A DNA stretch of 64,000 nucleotides from Panicum virgatum (GCF_016808335.1 NC_053153.1:23279874-23343873), one strand, 5' to 3'; shown: positions 20,797-32,075, numbered from the stretch's first letter. Numbers and translations are program-made. The notes: generated by a model not told the origin, from the sequence alone.

Positions 20797-22590
20797 TCAA
20801 GCACGTAACTCCTCCACCACACCTTCTTCAGCATAGTATGCTGTGCTCCACTCCTCCAAGCCTTCCATGAATGAGATTTTGAAGTTTGAGAGCCGACGGA
20901 ATGCTCCTTTGCCACCACAAAATTCCCAGCCCGTTTTTGTAATGCTAGGCCAACGATCGAGAGACAGCTCTTCTAGGTGTGGCAATGAGAAATGTCCATG
21001 ACCCAGCCTGGAAAGCCGGTACTGCTGTAGCCTTCTAGAAACAAGTGTTCCAGAGTTCTTGGTGGCACTAGCTAGTTGTCCCAACAAATCGCTGTCCTCT
21101 AGATGCCGATCCACACCGACAGTCCAATCCAATGTTAACTCCGAGAGATTGTGTTTGTCCGCCAACTTAGCTTTCCTTGCTTCTTCTAGACACCTTGCAT
21201 TTTCAAGAGAAAGTATTTGTAACTCACTGATGTGATTTGCACCCTCCAGCAAATGAAGCTTGCGGCAACCACTGACGTCATCAGCAAGAACCTTGAAGAC
21301 TGGTAATGTTCGTGAATAGTGCACCAGTGAACTGGCCTGATCTATCGATTCAGACGATCGAGCAGCACTCCATCCGTAAAGACTTTAGCCCAAGTGTGCC
21401 TATACTGTCAGGTAGGGACAGAAGTTTTTGACAATAACTAAGATTCAACATCTGTAATCTTTTGAGGTTACCAACGCTTTTTGGTAAACACACAAGAGGA
21501 TTCCCGGATAGGTCAAGGCCCTCCAGGTTGGTAAGGTTACCAATAAAGTCAACGGCATTTACTTTGCAGCATACTAATCTCAACTTCTTGAGATTGGTGA
21601 GGTTTCCAAAATCAACAACTGATTCTTCATGAGAAATAATCGTCCATGACAGATCCAGGTATTGTATTGCGGTGAGGCCACAGTGACCTCCCTAATACTA
21701 ACCACATCTCCATGCCCCCGCACCCTGAAAGATCTAGATGCAACAAATTGTGGAGTTTCATCATTGACTCGGGTGGTTTCTTGATTTCCTGACACTCTGA
21801 CATATTTAAATACTGTAAATCAGCAAGGTTGCCAATAGCTTCTGGTAGCCATTGAAGACAATTACAAGATGATAACTTCAAGTGTTGGAGCTGTTTGATG
21901 CCACACAACGATTCAGGTAATTCTTGGAGACTGGAGCAATTAGATAACTTAAGGTGCTGCAAATTCGCAAGCTTACCAAACGATCCTGGCAGGACACATA
22001 TCCTACAACAACCGGACATATCAAGATGCACCATACATTTTAAGTCCCCAAATGATTCTGGCAATCTTGGTATACGAGAACATCTTGATAAACCTAGACA
22101 TTCTAGACACACAAGCTTGCAGATTGATTCTGGTAGTGTAGAAACTTGAGAAGATTCACTTATGTTTAGGTACTGCAGTTTTGCTAGCTCAGTGATACGT
22201 TCTGGGAGACTCTTATTTTGCATTCTTTAAGCAATAAGACACCTCAGCTGCTTCAGTTGGCCAATAGAGTCTGCCAGCAATAGAGCAGAGGTTTCACTGA
22301 GATCCAAAGTACGCAGATTCGCAAATGAAAATGCACCACTAGGTATATCCAGTTTGCCACAATCTGATAAACGAAGTACCCTCATCTTTGACGGCAAAAT
22401 ATTTGACAAATTTGTTGTCCCATCATATTTTCTGAGCAATGAATAGCGACAATATCTGTGTGTACGGGCATTTCTCTTCTGTGTAACATCATAGACAATC
22501 AGCTCGTCAGCCATGGTCAATCTTGTGAGGTCAATCTTGTGCGCATCAGGTCGTGAATGGTGTACCGCACCACATGCTGTTCAGATGTCT
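20797..22590 (-). pseudogene. NLR (CC-NB-LRR type) resistance-gene remnant, LRR half only
   Basis: On the minus strand an acceptor-like TTTCAG at about 22590 precedes RYTIHDLM, matching the MHD-motif region that ends the NB-ARC domain. The frame is broken just after it by a small duplication (GTCAATCTTGTG twice). Next comes VYDVTQKRN, and then at least ten leucine-rich repeats of the grass CNL kind: LRTLDLSETSALLLADSIGQ, LQYLNISESSQVSTLPESIC, LGLSRCSRIPRLPESFGDL, LKLSNCSSLQELPESLCG, LDLSGNPLVCLPKSVGNL. The C-terminal part includes LPHLEELSLDRWPSITKTGW. An in-frame stop follows LIA (22227), a frameshift lies near 21690, and stops lie near 21350. CC and NB-ARC domains are absent from 22.6-24.8 kb. 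It cannot encode a working receptor. It would have been a cytoplasmic immune sensor. Confidence 0.85.
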
Positions 22591-22659
22591 GAAATGATTA
22601 TTATATAGCACACTTCATTAGAGATACCTACCACATAATAATATAATCCTACTTTCACA

Positions 22660-23354
22660 TCTTAATATTACTAATTAGAGGCTCCTTTTGAAGCATCCAC
22701 ATTAATCCTCACGAGACGCGCTAAGAAAAAAAGATAAAATCCTAGAAATTCTCACAATAATCAGAAACATCCTACCATCGATTAACATATTGGATATTAA
22801 TAGCCATTAGATTTGTTTTCTAAGTAATTACCCACCTCTGCCATTATGATAGGTTTTGAGTTCAACTCTCAACGAAAGCAGTTTTTTTTGAATGTTGATT
22901 AACATACTTTATAAATAAATCAATGAGTCAAAAATATTGTACATTTAGATCTAATCCCAACGCGCATATACATATCTAACGGAGTGCCTGAAGAACATAC
23001 GCATGGACCTATAGAGGATGTATTGGATCTTGAATCCCAATGATCATATGGTGATGCGTCTATAGAAAAAGAAATCATATGTGACGTGTTGGATCTTGCA
23101 TCCCAATGATAATACATGATAATACTCACCGTGCCATTAAAAAGATGAATTAAAGTAAGCCTTAAATCTACATATAAATTAACCAATACACAATCATAAA
23201 AGATAAGTTAAAATAATTTCCAAATTTGCACGTTCACCCTCAAACGTCATTACGAAACATGAATTAAAATAATCACCTCTAATATTACTAAGGATTGAAT
23301 CTATATCTGCTAATAAAACTCTAACCCGTGCGAGAGCACGGGTTGATGAACTGG
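22660..23354 (+). mobile_element. Non-autonomous Helitron, 695 bp
   Basis: It begins TCTTAATATTACTAATTAG with A before it (22659). It ends in a perfect hairpin AACCCGTGC-GAGA-GCACGGGTT, then GATGAACTGG (CTRR-type terminus), followed by host T (23355). TC...hairpin...CTRR inserted between A and T is the Helitron signature. There are no inverted termini and no TSD. The interior resembles, in the same order, the truncated copies at 32076-32704 and 51917-52562 (minus strand). No Rep/helicase is encoded. Confidence 0.8.
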
Positions 23355-24357
23355 TACATATAAACGTCGGACACCTAATTTACTTACGACACATAAACAT
23401 AATCTATTACCCTCTCTATCCCAATTTATAGCCCGTTTGAATCTTTTGACACCAAGTTTGACTTGCTCGTCTTATTCAAAAAATTTCACAATTATTATTT
23501 ATTTTCATTATGATACATATTTATGCTTATACATAAAATATTTTTACCAAGTATACTCATGTATGCATTTAAAAGCTAAATATACATATTTATACATGCA
23601 GTCAACCATTCAATTATGCATATTTGTGTACATGTATGATATAAGATATAAACATTTGTGCATGAGAAAACAAAATTTCCTTCAACCCTCACCAACTGCC
23701 AGTCCGTCCTCTGCCCTGCACCATGCGGGCTGTGGAAGGTGGACTCCTGCACTACAGAACGCAATTGGTGAATGCGGACCGTGGCATTCCGGCAGCTGCG
23801 GAAGGTGGCGGCACAGTGCCGGCGGAAGTGAAGGTCGCATCCTGCCGCCTGCGCCCCTGCGCACGGACAGGCAAACTACTCCCTGATCCCTTTCGTTCTG
23901 TCCACTGCATGTCCCAAAATATTTGTCAGTGGTGGCATGACTTGACACTGGCTAGCTTCTGATCTGCACACATCCAGTCCGGGCATGGATTCACAATTAG
24001 ATCACCTGCAATATACTTCATAAAAGGTTTTACGGTTCATCCTGGTACCTCCCAAACCTATCAAAAAGGGGTCTATGAGCTATGGCCTATGAGTCTTAGT
24101 TCCCTGGTCAATATTTGTTAGTGGCGGCATGACTTGACATGCTAGCTTCTGATCTGCACACATCCAGTCTGGGCACGAATTCACAATTAGATCACCTGCA
24201 ATATGCTTCATAAAAGGTTCTACGGTTCATTATGGTACCTCCCAAATCTATCAAAAAGGGGTCTATGAGCTATGAGTCTTAGTTCTCTGGTCAGAAGTCT
24301 TGTAACTAGAAAATACTAGGATCTAGAGGGAGATGACTCCACAACAATTAAGTTATA
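23355..24357. other. Non-coding, with a 192-bp tandem duplication
   Basis: The left part is AT-rich and begins with a MITE-like phrase (CTCTCTATCCCAATTTATAG, 23412) without a recognisable partner. 23650-23880 is a GC-richer patch with no family motif. From about 23920 to 24300 a 192-bp unit occurs twice (GGCATGACTTGACA at 23934 and 24126), each with CTTCTGATCTGCACACATCC, TTCACAATTAGATCACCTGC and CTATCAAAAAGGGGTCTATG. Confidence 0.6.
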
Positions 24358-24405
24358 CTAGTCCATCAACCCGTGCTTCCGCACGGGTTAGAGTTCTAGG
24401 TATGT
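24358..24405 (-). mobile_element. Helitron 3' terminus, second copy, opposite orientation
   Basis: On the minus strand the sequence reads AACTCTAACCCGTGC-GGAA-GCACGGGTT-GATGGACTAG, followed by host T (complement of 24357). It matches the 3' end of the 22660-23354 element, with the loop changed and the terminus CTAG. The element body would extend to the right; its 5' TC end was not located, so its length is unknown. Confidence 0.65.
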
Positions 24406-24428
24406 AAATTAAATTCTGAGGAGCTATC

Positions 24429-24662
24429 CTGAAGAGGGTGGGTCTCATGGCTCCTAGAGAGATGAGTGATTGTCAACGCAAGGCTCGCCACCCTGAAGAG
24501 GGTGGTGAATGGAGGTCGCCACTGAAGAGTGGTGAAGGCGTCACTGAAGAGTGACGGAGAAGTCCCCTGAAGAGGGACCGTCCTGAAGAGGGCGAATGGG
24601 CTGCCGTAGTGGGCGCCGGTGTTCAACTCAGGTACACGGAGGGCGGTTAGCGGGCTGAAGAG
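24429..24662. repeat. Cluster of short hairpins with constant loop CTGAAGAG
   Basis: CTGAAGAG occurs seven times, at 24429, 24493, 24522, 24544, 24567, 24583 and 24655. Six of these sit between short complementary flanks that differ from site to site: ATC/GGT, CCACC/GGTGG, CGCCA/TGGTG, CGTCA/TGACG, GTCC/GGAC (one extra C in the loop), CGTC/GGCG. The loop is constant while stems vary and stay paired. I know no standard element with this layout. A related site (CACCCTGAAGAGTG) occurs at about 40143 and, as CACCCTAAAGAGTG, at 60412. Confidence 0.75.
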
Positions 24663-24879
24663 CACCGGGGCTGTGGTGTCCGAATCCGGGTGCACGGCGA
24701 CGGGCGCTTTGGCGGTTTCGGTGCAAAACCGTCACCTATCCCGAGAAAGCGGAAAGCTTCGGCGACTACTTCGGAAGGCGTCGAGATGGACGGGCTCATG
24801 GGCTGACAACGCTCATGGGCATCACAACAAGAAACAGGTTAACTTCCGTTGGCCGGGTACGCCGCCAGTTTTTGGCTAA

Positions 24880-25210
24880 CTCCTGTCGGTACCCGGCCGA
24901 AGGCAGTTATTCGACGGGGTTTAAATAACTGTCGTCGGCCCCCATCGGCCACAATCCGGCCAACAGCAGTTAATCTTTGCCACGTCAGCCCTGGCCCCCG
25001 GCGTTAACTCCCGTCGGCCGGTGCGAAGCCGGCGGCAGTTACTGTTGCCACGTCAGCCCTGCCGGCCCGTAGTAACTCCCATCGGCCGCTGCAGCCGACG
25101 GGAGTTAACCAATAACTCCCGTCGGCTTGACCATAGCCTACGGGAGTTATTCTATACATAGTACAGAATAACTCCCGTCGGCTATGGTCAAGCCGATGGG
25201 AGTTAAGTTG
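24880..25210. repeat. CACTA left subterminal repeats including a 40-bp-arm palindrome
   Basis: At least ten copies of AACTCCCGTCGGC-like motifs in both orientations. 25114-25153 and 25165-25204 are inverted arms (AACTCCCGTCGGCTTGACCA and onward) around an 11-bp spacer, differing at a few positions only. These would be the transposase-binding subterminal sites of the element. The matching right-end set lies at about 30520-30660. Confidence 0.85.
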
Positions 25211-25394
25211 CCCCCTCAAACAGCCCTGTTTCTCTCTAAACCACCCACAAACAAAGCATATACCATATATTTTCATTCAAGTTCACAAGCACATTCACAT
25301 ACACATTCATATATGTTCACAAGCACATTCACAATATAGATTCACATATCCATACAATTTTAAGTCTTCAAATCCACAAGTCACAAAACATGAA

Positions 25395-27850
25395 TTACAT
25401 ACGAGGTCCACAAGTTAAGCTCTCCATACACAAATCCATAAGTTTAGTCACAAACCGCTTCCTCCCGCCGCATGCATGGTTGGAGCCATGGCCGCTTCCG
25501 CTTCCTCCCGCCGGATCCTCGTAGTGGAAGAACGAGTCCGCACAACCTCCTTGCCATCGCACTTCCAGCATCCTGGCTATCGTCGCCCTACGCACCATGA
25601 ACCGAAATAATCAAAATTTGTACATATTAACTCCAGAACTCTAGTGTAGAGGTATAATACAAACCTGAGATCCAGGTGCAGGTAGATCTGCCGGCGGTGT
25701 GCTAAACTGGGGCGGTGTAAGCACATGTCCCTATTCAGTAGATAAAAATAGCAAGTTTAGTTACTATTCATGTCTTATCTCATTTAGGAGCTCAATCTAA
25801 GTTAGAAGCTCAATCTCCTGCTGAAGCTAAAGCTAAATTCTCTAAAGCTTGTTTATATTGCGTAATTAGAGAATGGACATAGAATTTCTTACCGGAGGTG
25901 GAGGAGGGCCCATAGGGATGAACGTCCATTGCGGCGGAGGCGGTGGGGGCACCCAGGCTATGCCCTGCTGCTGAGCTAGTAACTATTAACCAAATATGTT
26001 AGTATTGCGCATGGAATGTGTAAAGCAACGAATAATGAGTAATAATGCAATATACTGACTTGAAGCAGCTGCTGTTGCTGCTCCTGGACTTGGGCATAAT
26101 ATTCACTTTGAGCCTTCAACTGTTCATCACGCAGACGGTTCTCCTCACGGAGCCTAGCGATCTCAAGCTCTTGCTTGGTGGGTCAACGAGAGCTACCACC
26201 GCAGCTCTGGGACGAAGAGGCCAACCTCTGAGATGCTCTGACCTCCCTGCGTGTTCATCATTCCATCAAAGAGAGAGAACCTTCAAGTGTTATCATAGAA
26301 GGCTTAAGGCATATGCTCATGTGACTAGATAATTTGTTTGTAATATAGCATCTCACCGTCCATGTGCCTTCCCTCCACTGCTAGCATGCACGGCTTGAGC
26401 GTCAATCGGCATGTGCCTCCAGTCGCAGTCCAGTCCATGACGCCGAATCATCTCGTCCCTATATGCCCCCTGTACCAATTTGTTAAACTTAGTTTGATCA
26501 TATGTTGCGATCATTAAGCTAATACGAAGGACAATAGCTCACCAGCCGTTCGGAAGCTGTCTGTCTGCACAGTACGTCCGGGATAGTAGGGTCCTTTCCC
26601 TTATGCCCAGCCTCATACACCTCGACAACAGTCGGCTCATGACCTAATTGAACACTCTGTATATATAGCAGAGTTAGTACCATATATGAACATATATGTT
26701 ATAAGTCTCACTAACTAAACCTTACGAGACATTGAGCCTTCCTCGTGAAGTTGTCACCACCGAATGTGTGGTTCGGGTTTGTTCCTCGACACTCCCTGTG
26801 CTTAATCGATGTCTCGTGGAAGCCTTCCGAAGCCCAATGCTGACACCAAGCCATGTAGGTGTCCAGGATGTGAGACATCCACAGGACCATCACCTGCACA
26901 AATATGCGCGTATCAATACCGACTCATACTCTAACAAATCCATAGACAATCCAATGAGAACAAACCTGGGAGTACTTATCCGCGGTGAGGTATTATATCG
27001 AGGCCCCATCATCCTTGGTCATTGTAATCCCTTCACATGTTGGAAATATTGACAGGTTGCCGAAATCCTAGCCATGTACAGGGCATCCTTCACCAACCGA
27101 TATGCACTCATGTTGAAAACCAATTCGACATGGTTATGGTCAACATCGTCGGGGAATCGAAACCTGTAACTACAAGATAAATGCACATGTTATTTAACAA
27201 AATTATGTTTTCTACACATAAGTCATGCAGAATTAGAAATGGACATCAACTCTTTACCATGAAGTCATGGCAAACAAGTCCCTAGGCATCACCATGGTTG
27301 ATGTCTTTCTTCAACTTGTACTCTTCCCAACTTGAGATGAGAACCGGTTCAGCAGCCGGATCGTCTGACGTCCGCACCAGACCAGGGCAGTGAAGCCTGA
27401 CAAGGGCACCCAACACTTGGTTCACCTATGTCTTGCGCCCTTGGGCGGTGAATGAGTGGTCGTACCACTCCCTACAAAATAAGACAAGCATCAAGCATGC
27501 ATATCTTAGATGTTTAGAACATATTCTAAGCAAAAGATAGAACACTCACCTATCTCCGACGGGGGAGATCAAACGCCTCTGATCTGGCGTACTGGGGACA
27601 CGTGAAGGTTTTACGCAGTGGCTCTTCCTAAACCAACGTTTAGGGCGTGGAGCTGCAGAGCCTCCGGAAGCCTCCACATGGCCCAACTGCTCCTCCTCCA
27701 CTGAAGGAACATACTCCTCATCCGCCGCCTGTTCCTCCTGCCCATCGTCCACCTGCACCTGCTCCTCATCCCCCTCCTGCAACTGCTCCCCACCCCCTCG
27801 TGCACCTGCTCCCCATCGTCAGAATCTGACTCGGTCTCATCCTGCAAACA
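25395..27850 (-). pseudogene. CACTA TNPA/PttA-like gene, multi-exon, with stops
   Basis: Minus-strand exon blocks can be followed leftwards. An acidic N-terminal exon (QEGDEEQVQVDDGQEEQAAD, 27700s) ends TPDQRRLISPVGDR at a GTGAGT donor (about 27550). The next exon begins EWYDHSFTAQGRKT and contains two in-frame stops (about 27430 and 27285). Later blocks read FPDDVDHNHVELVFNMSAYR (about 27150), MSHILDTYMAWCQHWASEGF (about 26850), EVYEAGHKGKDPTIPD (about 26600), and a coiled-coil-like tail KQELEIARLREENRLRDEQL (about 26130). This matches the layout of the second gene of grass CACTA elements, a DNA-binding partner of the transposase. Stops make this copy defective. Exon limits are approximate. 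Confidence 0.7.
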
Positions 27851-28254
27851 ACACAATCAAGTGTTACACACATTGAAGGAATCAATATACATGAGTCACT
27901 CTGAAACACAAGTGTTATATACCTCATCTCTCTGAAGCGCAAGGGGATGCCCCTGTACCTCAGGGTGTGCGCTCCTCCAAGGCTGCTCCTTCCTGCGGCT
28001 GCTCGAAGCACTGCCACGGAAAAGTGTCTCCTTGAGCCCCTGGAACCCCTTCACAACCTGCTTCATCTTCCTAGGCATCCTGTATAAATGTAAAGACATT
28101 AGTGACCAATTATATTAAAACAAAATAATGATAACAAATAAAGTATAACAAATCAGCATAAAAATTCACAAAAACACCATAGTTAATAACAATGGTACTT
28201 AACTTGTTAGTTATCACCATTATCAGGATCAATTTGTTTTCTTCTAATCGACGA

Positions 28255-29201
28255 TCACCACATTTGTTTTGGGTCTCGTTTCCTTTTCTGTGGCAATGTA
28301 ATGTCATTAGGGTCTCCATGTAGAGAATCTAATGCAGGAGCAGGGTCTATATCAAAAGAGGATGACAACTCTTCTTCTTGAAACATCTCATCAATATGCT
28401 GAAGCAGCCACTCATGGGGGTTGGTTTTGTACACAACCGACGATGCACTCAGCTTAGGGCATGGATATGTCGAGTAATACACCTGCTCCACCTGATGAGC
28501 AAGGACATATCTATCGCCCCCTTGAAGTATTTCTCTTCTTTCTCACGATCCTTCCAAAATAGCATGCAGTTGTCCGGGCACACATCGATCCTCTCATACG
28601 GCATTCCTAGAGCCTTTAACAATTTCTTTGACCGGTACATGTCTTTAGGCACCTTGTGATCGGCAAGAAGAACATCACAAATCAGGTCCACAATTGCCTT
28701 ATAACAATTGCCTGAGAAAGCAAACTTCAACTTGATGCCCATTAGATGGGTCACAAACTGGAGGACTGTAACCGTTGTCTGTCCGTGCAGAGGATATTCT
28801 AAGGCTTGGAGGAGTTCAAATAATTCCTGAACCTCTTTTGTAGGCGGATCTTCACGATCTAGGTTAAACTCTGGTTGCAGATCATCAAGCATCTGATCCA
28901 ACCTATCAACGTCTTCACCATCATCCACTTCCATCTGTGTTGATACTCTACTGTGTGACTCACTGTGGAAATGCCATTCCTCATATCCTGGCACGAACCC
29001 ATTCTTGCATAGGTGTAGCGTGACTTGGTTCTTTTCATAGGCCACCATGTTCTGGCATTTGTTGCATGGGCATTTAATCACGCCGTGTGGTGGCTTTTAG
29101 TAAGCATGGTCCACAAACTGCTGAGTCTTCTCAAACCATTCCTTTGTGTGAGACCTGCCCTTCTTCTAACCAACGTACATCCACCCATAGTCGTCACCCA
29201 T
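28255..29201 (-). pseudogene. CACTA transposase (TNP2-type), core deleted, copy A
   Basis: The natural start is the ATG at 29201-29199 (MGDDYGWMY...). The transposase-associated domain follows, with CPCNKCQNMVAYEKNQVTLH and the Cys/His pattern of that domain. Two in-frame stops precede it: TAG after MYVG (copy A only) and TAA after FVDHAY (also in copy B). Downstream, NCYKAIVDLICDVLLADHKV and PDNCMLFWKDREKEEK introduce the TNP2 domain. At about 28521 the sequence then jumps to a C-terminal piece ending YYSTYPCPK, VVYKTNPHEWL and LPQKRKRDPKQMW. About 400 residues of TNP2 core present in copy B are missing here. No activity is possible. Confidence 0.85.
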
Positions 29202-29989
29202 GCTTGCGGCTACATATTGTTCGATGCAACACATTTCATAAGAACCGTCCATCTCTACACATCACGGCCCTACATCTATGTGTAATTGATATGTCCTAAA
29301 CCCACCCAAGGGCGCCCGATAGAGTGTGTGTTTATTATGACGAGCCTAAAGCGCTCAGGCAAAATTTCGGCAGCATAACCCCGCTGCTCTCCATCTGCAT
29401 GCCCGATTTGGTGCAGTGGAGATCAACAAGGTTATGCCCCTGAAATTTTGCCTGAGCACTCCAGGGCCATCATAAACACCACACTCTATCGGCCACCCCG
29501 AGGCTGTCCTAAAAAGGGACAATTCCAGACCGGCACATCTCACCCGGTCCGAAACGGGTGACGCATAGGTTTTGAAACCCTAACTGCATGCAATGTATGA
29601 TTAAAGGAAACATAAATGAAACAAGAGTATTATTGATATTTTACATGTTAGAGCAACAACAATAGTAATAAAATATGTAAACAACATGTAATCGTGCTAC
29701 TGCTAGCTAACTACACAATACTAACTTTAATCAACGTTTCAAGTAACTAGCATTAGACTTCACAATATAAAACTACCCCCAATCATGCATGCCATATATT
29801 TATAGCTACCAATCAATCCTCAACCAAACAAAACCAACTCTAACCATGTTAAAATTAACTAACAGTATCCATCATCATATAGTGTATTTACACTAATCAT
29901 TATCAATAATATAAAACAAACTCTAATCACATTAAATTAACTCCCGTCGGCGGAATCCATGCAACAACCGACGAGATTAAACAAGATTT

Positions 29990-30660
29990 CATACAAAAAT
30001 TGTGACGCCACGGTCTCTAACTCACTTGGTGATTTCGAGTCGAAGTAGAACCCTAGGTGGAGCGGGAGCCGGAGCGATGGCCGGGGGCAGGGGCCGGCGC
30101 GGCAGCCGACGGCCGGCCAGGGATGTGCAGGGGCTTGGGCCAGGCTGTCGGCGGCCGGTGGAGGGGCGCGGGCCAAGTAGGCTGGTGGTGACGCGCCGGG
30201 GAGCGGCGCCGGTAGGGGAGGTGTTGGGGCAGGGGCGCCGACCCGAGAGGCGACGAGGCCAGAGAAGGGCGCGGATGCGTCGGAGGAGTTGGAGCAGGGC
30301 CGCCGGACGGAGGAGCTGAAGCGGGGAGGGGGAGGGGAGGGGCGGCCGGACGGGCCAGGGGAGCCAGAGCGGGGGGCATCGGTGTCGCGGTATGGTGCAG
30401 TACCTACGGCGCGCGCGCGGTGCAGTGTGTGGCGGCGGCGGCGCGCGAGGTGAGCGAGGGAGAGAGTGAAGCAAAGAGAGAGAGGGCCGGCCTGACCGGT
30501 TGGACTAAGTCACGGGCCCGGGCTAACTCCCATCGGCCAGACACCAAGCCGACTGGAGTTAAGTTAACTCCTGTGGGCTGGAAGCCTGGCCGATGGCTGT
30601 CGCCCGTCGGCAACCCTAAAAGCCGATGGGAGTTAATTCAGCTGACGGAAGTAGTCTATT
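29990..30660. other. GC-rich 5' region and right subterminal repeats of CACTA copy A
   Basis: Open frames in several frames here reflect composition (GGCGCC-rich) and not genes. From about 30520 AACTCCCATCGGCC-like motifs recur in both orientations up to the terminus at 30671. This part would hold the transposase promoter and binding sites. Confidence 0.5.
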
Positions 30661-30674
30661 TTCCTGTTGTGCAT

Positions 30675-32075
30675 GCTGGTTTCGATGGTTTGGGCCTCAT
30701 AACCATCTCTGCCTTATTTGGGTTGGCAGAGGCTCGGATAAGATAGAAACCCTAAAAGTCGCCGTCGGACGCGTGTTGTACATCGCACGCTTGCATAGAA
30801 GCTAAGCAACACTCCAAAGCCACGAGGATCGTCGGATGAAATCTCCTATGTATCTTTTCCAGTTTTGCCCCTACGGGCATTGAGTCGTCTAGTTAAGTGT
30901 AGGGGTAAGCGTCGTATCAGGTCATTATTCCCATGGCCTTCAATACCAAGGTGGGCAGCCCATTGGGGCTAACCATCACCCACTTGGTCATTTGGAGAGA
31001 GCTTTGTGAGCAGCCAAGTGCTTATTGTGAAGAGAGACTAGATTAGGAGGCTAATTAATCCCCACTTAGTCTAGGACCATCTAGTGAGAAGGATGAAGGG
31101 CGGTAGGCTATGATCGAGACTCTGTAATAACTCTAGTTGGATGAAATAAAAGCTTTTCCTTGTGCTAGTTTCATCCATGAGTTGATTCCTCTCCACCCCC
31201 CTTCTTTGTGTTGGTTTTGGCTTTCCAATCCTTGGCTTTTGCGGTGTTTGTGTTTTCCAAGGGTTGGGGCTTTTGATTCTCTCCGTACTGCGTTCAAGTC
31301 TTCATTAGAATCCTCAGATTTCACTCGAAGACTTGCAGCAGAATGAATCGGGAAGTTTTGGTGTTCTTAGTGTTCTTGAGCTTCCAACCTTCATCGCCTT
31401 GGTCCGGTAGAAATTCATGAGATTTGGTGATTCCTTTTCGGGGATTTCTTTTGGGATAGCCTACTAACAAACTCTATTCGGTGTCTTCAAGGTTTGGGGA
31501 AGATTGGGGTTCATTTGGTGAAGTTTGGTTGGATTTGGTTTTCCCAGAAGGTTGTCTCGGGCTTGGCCTCGCGTTTTCGTACACGCCGGACTGTCCGGCG
31601 TAATACGCTGGACCATCCGACGCATGCCAGACCGTCCGGCATCACACGCCGGACCGTCTGACGCTTGCGTTTGCGTGAGCGCTTGTTTGGCCGTGCTCGG
31701 GCCCTGTTGTCCGACGTTCGTCGGACCGTCTGGTGCTAGACGTCGGACTGTCTGACGTTTACGACCAGGCGCCGTGCTGTGCCTTTGACCTCGTGGCCGG
31801 CTTAACACCGGGCCGTCTGGCTGGTCATGCCGGACCGTCCGATGTCCCACGCCGGACCGTTCGACGTGTGCTGCGTCTGCGGGTTTTGGTGCCTCTTGTG
31901 TCCTTTCTCGTGGGCTTTTTCAAGGGGACCTTTTGTGTGAGTGTTTGCTGTGCTTTGTTGGGTGTGTAGCCTCCCAGTGGCCGACACTCAAGGCCGTTTT
32001 AGAGGGGTATGTTTTTGGGCGTGATTTTTGGTTCCGACCATTGACCCCCCTCTAGTCGCTAAAGTTGATCCTACA
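30675..32075 (+). mobile_element. Copia-like LTR region with CCGGACCGTCCGG motif array, copy A
   Basis: No protein is encoded. The sequence ends with a phrase typical of LTR tails of grass Copia elements (TTGACCCCCCTCTAGTCGC at about 32041-32059). 31575-31870 carries about ten variants of the palindromic motif GCCGGACCGTCCGGC, spaced roughly 20-40 bp. Termini and TSD were not identified, so family assignment is tentative. Confidence 0.45.

Larger units (their letters stand above)
24823..30671 (-). mobile_element. CACTA (En/Spm) element, 5.85 kb, internally deleted, copy A
   Basis: The left terminus CACAACAAGAAACAGG (24823) and right terminus TTTTCCTGTTGTG (ending 30671) are inverted. Both are flanked by the 3-bp target duplication CAT (24820-24822 and 30672-30674), as expected for CACTA elements. 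Subterminal regions at both ends are full of TAACTCCCGTCGGC and its inverse. Coding runs on the minus strand: a TNP2-type transposase gene near the right end, then a TNPA-like gene with several exons toward the left. The TNP2 core is deleted (join at about 28521) and the second gene has stops, so the copy is non-autonomous. The right half is shared with copy B at 46685-50495. Confidence 0.9.

Noticed and set aside
23877..23915. TACTCCCTGATCCCTTTCG as a Stowaway end
   Set aside because: It resembles the Stowaway start, but no inverted partner with TA flanks lies within MITE distance.
30022..30474. Long Pro/Arg/Ala-rich open frames in the CACTA 5' region (and 49839-50437)
   Set aside because: GC-rich low-complexity sequence open in several frames on both strands, lying in the element's leader/subterminal zone. 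The copies differ in frame.
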